The notes beneath the pieces are model-generated. The model had not been told where the DNA came from and did no database searches. It worked only from the letters and a program-made list of their open reading frames with translations. A program made the position numbers and the translations under genes. A stretch of 5,593 bases of DNA from Prevotella sp. UBA3757 (GTDB lineage Bacteria; Bacteroidota; Bacteroidia; Bacteroidales; Bacteroidaceae): contig DFGF01000101.1 of assembly GCA_002371715.1 (NCBI GenBank), forward strand, positions 1 to 5,593. Direction: 5' to 3'. Positions 1-4,368 of this stretch are shown piece by piece. Positions within the stretch are counted from its first letter, which is position 1. Every line of letters starts with the position of its first letter.

Positions 1-222
1 TGGCTGCTGCTCTATGTGTTCCGTTCGTGGCTGTTCTTCGCTGTCGGCAACACCGCCTTCACATTGCCCGAGCCGACGCTCGACGGCGAAATGCTGTTTT
101 CGCCCCTCATCTTCGTCATTGGCTTGGCCGTGTGCATCGTGCTCAACCTGATGGCAGCGCTTATTCCGGCGTGGCTCAGCCTCCGTAACCCTATTGTTGA
201 ATCAATGAACGAGAAGAAATAA
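1..222 (+). CDS. FtsX/MacB-like ABC transporter permease P1, C-terminal fragment (5' end outside window)
   Basis: The frame is open from base 1 to a TAA at 220-222 and gives the last 73 residues of a protein that starts upstream. It closely matches the end of the complete permease at 3088-4368: both share a GNT motif, a GEM(L/F)F motif before the last membrane segment, and the tail PAWLSLR(N/K)PIVESM followed by a basic end. By that comparison it begins near residue 353 of the homologue, at the end of transmembrane segment 3, and contains the whole of transmembrane segment 4 (roughly LIFVIGLAVCIVLNLMAALI). The family sits in the inner membrane and transmits ATP-driven conformational change to a periplasmic domain, as in MacB or LolC/E. 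The next permease starts 2 bases after the stop, so the two are almost certainly co-transcribed and probably dimerise. The substrate cannot be told. A GTG within the fragment is not a credible start. Confidence 0.9.
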   Translation, partial: WLLLYVFRSWLFFAVGNTAFTLPEPTLDGEMLFSPLIFVIGLAVCIVLNLMAALIPAWLSLRNPIVESMNEKK

Positions 223-224
223 TC

Positions 225-1571
225 ATGAGAAAGATACTGAACAACCTCTGGAGCCAGCGCACGAATAACGTGTGGCTCTTCCTCGAGCTCATCGTCGTCT
301 GCTTCGTGGCCTGGACGCAGCTCGACCCTATCATCGTGCGGCTCTATTACCGAAGTCTACCCTCGGGCATCGACGGTGAAAGAATGGTGGTAGCCAACAT
401 CCTGTCCACGCAACCATACGAGACAGCGGACGACAGTATGTCGCAGGAGGAAATCAATAACCAATACATGAAACGGGAAGTGCAATACGTGGTGGAGGCC
501 AACGTCATCAAGCGCCAGCTGCTGGCCATTGACGGCGTGGAGCAGGCGAGCATCGCCGACCCCGTGATGGGATTGTATGCACGCACCGACCTGTTTGGCG
601 GCAGCTCCTATCCTAATATGTTACGCTATGCCTGGCAGAATGACACGGTCCTGGCATACGACATCTGCTACTCAATGGACGAACACTTTTTTGAGACCTA
701 CGGCATCCAGCCGATAGCGGGCTGCAAGACATCGAAAGAACTATCGGACATCGATGAAGGATGGATTGTCAGCCAGTCACTGGCCGAGCATTTCTTCGGT
801 TCGGCAGAGGCGGCCATCAACAAGGAACTGAAAGCCGCCAGCTTCGTGGATATTGATTGGGGCCAACCCATCGTCGCCGTGGTGAACGACGTCCACGTCT
901 CAGAGAAAGACTATAACACCTGGGCGGTTTACAGTAACAACGGCACCATTCGTTATGATGCTTCGCAGAACCTCGTCGTTCTCCGCCTGAAGCCCGGCGT
1001 CAACCCGCGCCGCTTCGCCGAGGAGCAGAACCTGAACCCCTGGAATTACACCAGCGACCACTATGCCGTGGCTTCCTTCACCGCCTACGACGACATCGGC
1101 TCCGCAAGGAATCAGTTCGCCGCGCCCACCTTGTCCTACGACTTCAACCTCCAGATAGCCACCGCCCTGTTCTTCCTCGTCAACCTGTGCCTCGGCGTCA
1201 TCGGCACCTTCTGGATGCAGACCAAGCGGCGCACGGAGGAGTCGGGCATCATGCGGGCCTTCGGCGCCACCAAGCGGCGCGTCATGCTGATGTTCCTTGC
1301 CGAGGGATGGGTGATGGCCACCGTCAGCATGTTCATCGCCTGCGTGCTCTACCTCAACTACGTGAAGATGGGCTTTGGCGAACTGTGCATCAGCCCCCAC
1401 CAGCCCGGCACGCAACCCGACCCCACATGGGTGGCCGACAAGCCGCTGCACTTCCTCATTATCTCTGCCATCGTGTACTTCATTATATTGTGTACCGTCC
1501 TCATCGGCACGGCCATCCCCGCCGTGAAGATTGTCGGGGCAAGGATCACCCATGCGCTAAGAGACGAATAG
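225..1571 (+). CDS. FtsX/MacB-like ABC transporter permease P2
   Basis: A 448-residue inner-membrane permease of the FtsX/MacB type. Visible layout: a short cytoplasmic N-terminus; membrane segment 1 at about residues 16-34; a large periplasmic domain at about 40-308, in the position of MacB_PCD; then three C-terminal segments at about 310-331, 353-377 and 409-433. The short cytoplasmic loop after segment 2 (about 333-352) carries the family's coupling signature, RRTEESGIMRAFGATKRR, which in relatives contacts the ABC ATPase. There are no Walker motifs, so a separate LolD/MacB-type ATPase must supply energy. The loop between segments 3 and 4 is proline- and histidine-rich (about 389-401). The start follows the upstream stop by 2 bases, indicating translational coupling with P1. 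It is paralogous to the permease at 4365: compare the N-terminal LEL and DP-I-V residues, the RAFGAT loop and the IILC-VLIGTAIP end. Substrate unknown; export of peptides, lipids or toxic compounds is possible. Confidence 0.93.
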   Translation: MRKILNNLWSQRTNNVWLFLELIVVCFVAWTQLDPIIVRLYYRSLPSGIDGERMVVANILSTQPYETADDSMSQEEINNQYMKREVQYVVEANVIKRQLLAIDGVEQASIADPVMGLYARTDLFGGSSYPNMLRYAWQNDTVLAYDICYSMDEHFFETYGIQPIAGCKTSKELSDIDEGWIVSQSLAEHFFGSAEAAINKELKAASFVDIDWGQPIVAVVNDVHVSEKDYNTWAVYSNNGTIRYDASQNLVVLRLKPGVNPRRFAEEQNLNPWNYTSDHYAVASFTAYDDIGSARNQFAAPTLSYDFNLQIATALFFLVNLCLGVIGTFWMQTKRRTEESGIMRAFGATKRRVMLMFLAEGWVMATVSMFIACVLYLNYVKMGFGELCISPHQPGTQPDPTWVADKPLHFLIISAIVYFIILCTVLIGTAIPAVKIVGARITHALRDE

Positions 1572-1613
1572 ATTCCACGAAGATATATTGCTTACAAATA
1601 ATCGAGAAAAAAG

Positions 1614-1645
1614 TTTGGAAACTACAAATATAGTTTGTATCTTTG
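1614..1645 (+). promoter_or_regulatory. Bacteroidetes housekeeping promoter for the ATPase gene
   Basis: TTTG at 1614-1617 (-33 element) and TATCTTTG at 1638-1645 (fits TAnnTTTG, the -7 element) are separated by 20 bases, matching the known promoter consensus of this phylum. Transcription would begin around 1650, leaving a leader of about 70 bases before the ATG at 1721. It lies only about 40 bases after the stop of the upstream permease, so the ATPase gene is probably transcribed independently of that operon. Confidence 0.85.
1619..1636. promoter_or_regulatory. inverted repeat in the promoter spacer, possible operator
   Basis: AAACTA (1619-1624) and TAGTTT (1631-1636) are perfect inverted arms around 6 bases and lie entirely between the -33 and -7 elements. 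A second, overlapping pair, TACAAA (1623-1628) and TTTGTA (1634-1639), shares most of the same bases. A dimeric repressor bound here would block RNA polymerase. ACTA/TAGT dyads recall BlaI/MecI-type operators, but that is only a resemblance. AT-rich dyads of this length can also occur by chance. Confidence 0.4.
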
Positions 1646-1650
1646 CATCG

Positions 1651-1692
1651 CGGAATTGGCGTGACGGAAATTCCGTGACGGGAAATCCGTCT
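1651..1692 (+). repeat. three tandem 14-base quasi-palindromic units in the ATPase leader
   Basis: Units at 1651-1664, 1665-1678 and 1679-1692 each begin CGG(G)AA and carry C(C/G)CGT-like ends. Extended 16-base windows at 1661-1676 and 1675-1690 match at 14 of 16 positions. The middle copy is an odd palindrome (ACGGAA, A, TTCCGT at 1664-1676). CGGAATT at 1651-1657 can also pair with AATTCCG at 1669-1675. The block lies just after the predicted transcription start, so it is in the 5' leader and could form alternative hairpins or bind a protein. No known riboswitch or leader-peptide pattern was recognised. Confidence 0.6.
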
Positions 1693-1720
1693 CAACCACT
1701 ACGTTAAAAAGAATACTAAC

Positions 1721-2860
1721 ATGGCAAAGAAAACCAACAACCAGTTAAGAAATCCCTTTGTTTATCAGGGATATGTCAGTCCAGACTATTTCTGTGACCG
1801 TATTGTAGAAACGGAAGAATTGATTGGAAATCTGCAAAACGGGCGTAACACCGTGCTGATTTCACCGCGAAGAATCGGTAAGACCGGGCTCATAAAAAAC
1901 GCATTTCACAAACTAAAAGAGATAGAAAAAGATGCTATCTGTATCTATGTAGATATCTTTTCCACCAAAAACCAGCAGGAATTTGTTCAGGTTCTCGGTA
2001 GTGCCATTACTCAGGATGTGCTCTCTCGCGGACAAAGGGCTATGAAAAACCTGCTTGAATTCTTCGGTTCCTGGCGGCCCGTTTTTGGTCAAGACCCATA
2101 TACAGGCACACCTACTATATCTATAAGCATTGAACCCAGTCAGTCAACAGTGTCTTTGAAAAGTATTTTCGACTATCTGAGCCTGAGCAAACGTGAGGTA
2201 TATATTGCCATTGACGAGTTTCAGCAAATCACGAAATACCCAGAGACTGGCATAGAGGCTCTGCTGCGTTCCCATATCCAGTTTATTCCTAATGCCCACT
2301 TTGTCTTCTCAGGTAGTAAGCGGCGTCTGATGACTCAGATTTTCAATTCGCCAGAGCGTCCTTTCTATCAGAGTACGGTGTCAATAGGGCTGGAGCCTCT
2401 GCACGAGGAAATCTACTACGATTTTACCCGCCGCTTTTTCGAAGCAAAGACAGGGAGTTTCAGCCAAGAAATGTTCCATCATGTCTACCACAGGTTTGAC
2501 GGAGTAACCCGCAGCATCCAACTCATGCTGAACAGGCTGTACGAAACAGAGAAAAATGTATGCAGTGAAGCTCAGATCAATGAGGCCATTCTTCATATTG
2601 TCAACCAAAGTTCCATGCAATATGAAGAGCTGATAAATCTCCTCACAGCTAACCAACTGTCACTCATGAAAGCAATAGCCCAGGAAGGCTGTGTAGTCAG
2701 TCCGCAGGGCGACGAGTTTATCAAGCGATACAACCTTCCCAGTGCCAGCAGTATTAAGACGGCTCTCGACGTACTACTTGACAAGGATTTGGTTTACCGC
2801 ACACAAACGGGCTATATCATCTACGATCACTTCCTCGCTATCTGGCTCAGACGACTGTGA
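1721..2860 (+). CDS. P-loop ATPase of the COG1672 / ATPase_2 (AAA-related) group
   Basis: A 379-residue soluble protein without signal peptide or membrane segments. Walker A is at residues 48-55 (SPRRIGKT, K54), with serine in place of the usual first glycine. Walker B is at 160-166 (VYIAIDE, D165 and E166), and a sensor-1-like stretch FVFSGSKRR at 195-202. Before Walker A comes NPF with FCDRIVETEEL (11-34), as at the family's N-terminus. A likely winged-helix domain spans about 305-379 and ends YIIYDHFLAIWLRR, close to the (Y/F)xxxDxFFxxWL ending common in this group. No fused DUF234-type nuclease domain is seen. These ATPases are numerous in Bacteroidales and archaea, with roles mostly unknown; relatives resemble NTP-driven switches such as STAND or MNS proteins. 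It has no ABC signature, so it is not the missing transporter ATPase. The start is supported by the promoter and leader upstream and an A-rich stretch before ATG. The coding sequence is AT-richer than both flanking permease pairs, suggesting separate acquisition. Confidence 0.88.
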   Translation: MAKKTNNQLRNPFVYQGYVSPDYFCDRIVETEELIGNLQNGRNTVLISPRRIGKTGLIKNAFHKLKEIEKDAICIYVDIFSTKNQQEFVQVLGSAITQDVLSRGQRAMKNLLEFFGSWRPVFGQDPYTGTPTISISIEPSQSTVSLKSIFDYLSLSKREVYIAIDEFQQITKYPETGIEALLRSHIQFIPNAHFVFSGSKRRLMTQIFNSPERPFYQSTVSIGLEPLHEEIYYDFTRRFFEAKTGSFSQEMFHHVYHRFDGVTRSIQLMLNRLYETEKNVCSEAQINEAILHIVNQSSMQYEELINLLTANQLSLMKAIAQEGCVVSPQGDEFIKRYNLPSASSIKTALDVLLDKDLVYRTQTGYIIYDHFLAIWLRRL

Positions 2861-2882
2861 TGATGTTGAAATCGTGTACTAA

Positions 2883-2898
2883 TGTCCATTTCCGGACA
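2883..2898. promoter_or_regulatory. putative upstream activator site 1 (TGTCC-N6-GGACA)
   Basis: TGTCC at 2883-2887 and GGACA at 2894-2898 form a dyad with a 6-base spacer. Its centre is about 99 bases before the transcription start predicted from the sigma-54 promoter. NtrC-family activators typically bind paired dyads 80-150 bases upstream of such promoters. The identical spacing to site 2 is seen directly; activator binding is inferred. Confidence 0.6.
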
Positions 2899-2921
2899 CC
2901 ATGAGTGTCCAGAAATGGACA
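2883..2921. repeat. long inverted repeat with 17-base arms downstream of the ATPase gene
   Basis: The arms at 2883-2899 and 2905-2921 are complementary at 16 of 17 positions around a 5-base loop (CATGA). Each arm is itself a dyad of the form TGTCC-N6-GGACA, so the same bases can be read as one long hairpin or as two adjacent 16-base dyads. The repeat starts 22 bases after the ATPase stop. Confidence 0.9.
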
Positions 2922-2922
2922 C
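2905..2922. promoter_or_regulatory. putative upstream activator site 2 (GTGTCCA-GAAA-TGGACAC)
   Basis: This is the stronger of the two dyads, with perfect 7-base arms at 2905-2911 and 2916-2922 around GAAA. It contains the same TGTCC-N6-GGACA core (2906-2921) as site 1. Centre-to-centre distance is 23 bases, about two helical turns, so both sites face the same side of the DNA, as expected for cooperative binding of an enhancer-binding protein. It lies about 76 bases upstream of the predicted start. Confidence 0.6.
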
Positions 2923-2930
2923 TTTGTTTT
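2905..2930 (+). terminator. possible intrinsic terminator of the ATPase gene (same bases as activator site 2)
   Basis: In RNA the 7-base stem GTGTCCA/TGGACAC closes a GAAA tetraloop and is followed at once by TTTGTTTT (2923-2930), which has the form of a rho-independent terminator 44 bases after the ATPase stop. The U tract is interrupted by a G and the stem has only moderate GC content. The long hairpin with the preceding arm would compete with it. It could serve as both terminator and binding site. Confidence 0.4.
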
Positions 2931-2962
2931 ATGCCCTTACTGATTATCAGCGTGTTACGAGT

Positions 2963-2980
2963 TTGGCACGGTTTTGGCAT
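2963..2980 (+). promoter_or_regulatory. sigma-54 (RpoN) type -24/-12 promoter for the second permease pair
   Basis: The sequence TTGGCACG-GTTT-TGGCAT has GG at 2965-2966 and GC at 2977-2978 separated by exactly 10 bases, as sigma-54 promoters require. The -24 half matches TTGGCACG fully, and the -12 half differs from TTGCA by one base. Transcription would start near 2990, giving a 5' UTR of about 98 bases before the ATG at 3088. No good TTTG/TAnnTTTG pair is seen in this interval. Together with the two upstream dyads this predicts activation by an NtrC-like response regulator. Such regulators commonly control efflux-type permease operons in Bacteroidales. Confidence 0.75.
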
Positions 2981-3002
2981 ATAATAAAGCAGAACGTTTT
3001 AT

Positions 3003-3057
3003 GCAGCCGAGTGCAGAGACCAAGCATGCTTGAGCTATGCCGAGGCAAAAAAAGGTC
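3003..3057. repeat. palindromic intergenic element in the 5' UTR of the second permease pair
   Basis: A perfect 12-base palindrome, CAAGCATGCTTG (3021-3032), lies between two direct copies of GCCGAG (3006-3011 and 3039-3044). An A tract and GGTC (3054-3057) follow, the latter able to pair with GACC at 3018-3021. The pattern (GCCGAGTGCAGAG, palindrome, CTATGCCGAGGC) resembles, from memory, interspersed intergenic repeats of Bacteroides and Prevotella genomes; the family assignment is not verified. As RNA it would fold in the leader between the sigma-54 promoter and the start codon. Confidence 0.45.
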
Positions 3058-3087
3058 GGATAAAATCCAATAATATTCGCAACAGAT

Positions 3088-4368
3088 ATGAGATATTTCA
3101 GACAGGCTCTCGCCCTGATGCGCGAGGAGAAACTCTACTCAGCAATGTATATCGCTGGCACGGCGCTGGCCGTGGCCTTCGTGATGCTCATTGCCGAAGT
3201 GTATTATGTGAAGGTGGCCGACATCGCGCCCGAGAGCCGCCGCAGCACGACGTACTATCTGTATGGATACGGTATGAAGAACGAACCTTCACGTTTAGGG
3301 AACATCCTGCACGATGACTTCCGCGACCTGTTCCAGAGGATGAAGACGCCGGAGTGCGTAACAGCCGTAACAAATTTCTGGGACTATGAGTCGTTCTCCA
3401 TGAAACTCGCCGACGGTCTGCACGACCGTAACGTAAAGGTGAAGATGACCGAGCCGGGATTCTTCCACTTCTATCAGTACCGTTTCATCGAGGGAGCGCC
3501 TTTCACGCAGGATGACTTCGACAACGGGCGGCAGCAGGTGGTCGTGACCGAGGAAATTGCAAAATTGGTAGCCAAAGGCCATGCTGTCGGCTCTACCATC
3601 AGCATCAATAATTCCGACTTCCGCATCTGCGGCGTGGTCGAGACGCCAAGCGAGCTGACGGAGCGTTGCGTGGCCAACGTGTGGTGGCCGTACACCGCCA
3701 AGGGATGGTTAGACTACCAAAACGAAAACTACCACGAAATACCAGTAATGGTCTATTTCAGCGTGCCTGCCGACCGTCGCGATGCCTTCAAGCAAGAGCT
3801 GAAGGAGGTGGAGGCGCGCTATAACTCCCTGCACAAAGACAATCCTGTTGACATGTTCGCACGGCTCTACACGCACTATGCCTGGATAGGCAGGGAACTC
3901 AACGACCTGTTCAATGGCTGGGACAGCAACCCGCTTTGGTACATCGTGCCCTCCGTCCTGTTTCTGCTGTTTGTGCCTGCAGTAAACCTGAGCGGCATGG
4001 TAGCCAGCCGCATGGAGCGCCGTCTGCCCGAGATGGCCGTGCGCAAGGCGTTTGGTGCCAAGCGGCGCACGCTGCTGTGGCAAGTCGTCGTGGAGAACCT
4101 TGTGCTAACGCTCATCGGCGGCATCGTGGGGCTGTGCATTGCATGGCTGGGCCTCTATGGCTGGCGTGATTGGGTGTTCGTCATCTTCGCCTACGGTAAC
4201 ACAACGTATAACGCTGTGCCTATCCTTAAAGGCGAGATGTTCTTTGGCCCCGCCATCTTCGCCATCGCCCTGCTCGTCTGCTGCGTGCTCAACGTCTTGG
4301 CGGCAACGCTTCCCGCCTGGCTCAGCCTTAGGAAACCAATCGTTGAATCAATGATGATTAAGAAATGA
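3088..4368 (+). CDS. FtsX/MacB-like ABC transporter permease P3
   Basis: A complete 426-residue inner-membrane permease. Layout: a basic cytoplasmic start (MRYFRQALALMREEKLYS), membrane segment 1 at about 18-38, and a periplasmic domain at about 42-285 with MacB_PCD-like features (an F-IEGAPF motif at 133-139, VVVTEEIAK at 151-159, ICGVVE at 180-185). Then come segments at about 291-312, 331-357 and 388-412. The coupling loop at about 308-328 reads RMERRLPEMAVRKAFGAKRR. There is no nucleotide-binding domain, so an ABC ATPase must be supplied in trans. The tail is nearly identical in pattern to the fragment at 1-222, marking them as paralogues. The ATG at 3088 is preferred because the basic residues and first membrane segment follow directly; no Shine-Dalgarno is present, as is usual in this phylum. 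It is first in an operon behind the sigma-54 promoter and overlaps the next permease by 4 bases (ATGA). Substrate unknown. Confidence 0.93.
   Translation: MRYFRQALALMREEKLYSAMYIAGTALAVAFVMLIAEVYYVKVADIAPESRRSTTYYLYGYGMKNEPSRLGNILHDDFRDLFQRMKTPECVTAVTNFWDYESFSMKLADGLHDRNVKVKMTEPGFFHFYQYRFIEGAPFTQDDFDNGRQQVVVTEEIAKLVAKGHAVGSTISINNSDFRICGVVETPSELTERCVANVWWPYTAKGWLDYQNENYHEIPVMVYFSVPADRRDAFKQELKEVEARYNSLHKDNPVDMFARLYTHYAWIGRELNDLFNGWDSNPLWYIVPSVLFLLFVPAVNLSGMVASRMERRLPEMAVRKAFGAKRRTLLWQVVVENLVLTLIGGIVGLCIAWLGLYGWRDWVFVIFAYGNTTYNAVPILKGEMFFGPAIFAIALLVCCVLNVLAATLPAWLSLRKPIVESMMIKK

Noticed and set aside
900..1553. 217-residue open frame on the minus strand inside permease P2
   Set aside because: It is antisense to a clear FtsX permease, has low-complexity Gly/Asp/Glu/His-rich composition typical of the reverse of GC-rich coding DNA, and has no recognisable domain.
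1572..1613. Terminator for the first permease pair
   Set aside because: No stem followed by a T tract is visible in these 42 bases, so readthrough into the ATPase gene is possible.
1187..1633. 148-residue + strand frame overlapping the end of permease P2
   Set aside because: It is an out-of-frame reading of the permease, rich in His, Arg and Pro, and runs through the promoter of the next gene.
1651..1692. CRISPR array
   Set aside because: The 14-base units are directly adjacent with no spacers and are too short.
1721..2860. The P-loop protein as the ATP-binding subunit of the neighbouring ABC permeases
   Set aside because: It lacks the ABC signature (LSGGQ-like), Q-loop and H-loop order and has the layout of the COG1672 group with a C-terminal winged helix; its promoter is separate.
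1572..2930. Insertion sequence or transposon ends around the ATPase gene
   Set aside because: The inverted repeat after the gene has no partner upstream, no target duplication was found and no transposase is present.
2882..3073. 63-residue + strand frame across the region between the ATPase and P3
   Set aside because: Its bases are better explained by the paired dyads, the sigma-54 promoter and the palindromic element; the peptide has no recognisable motif.
3709..4139. Minus-strand frames inside permease P3
   Set aside because: Shadows of the permease reading frame; no start context, promoter or domain supports them.
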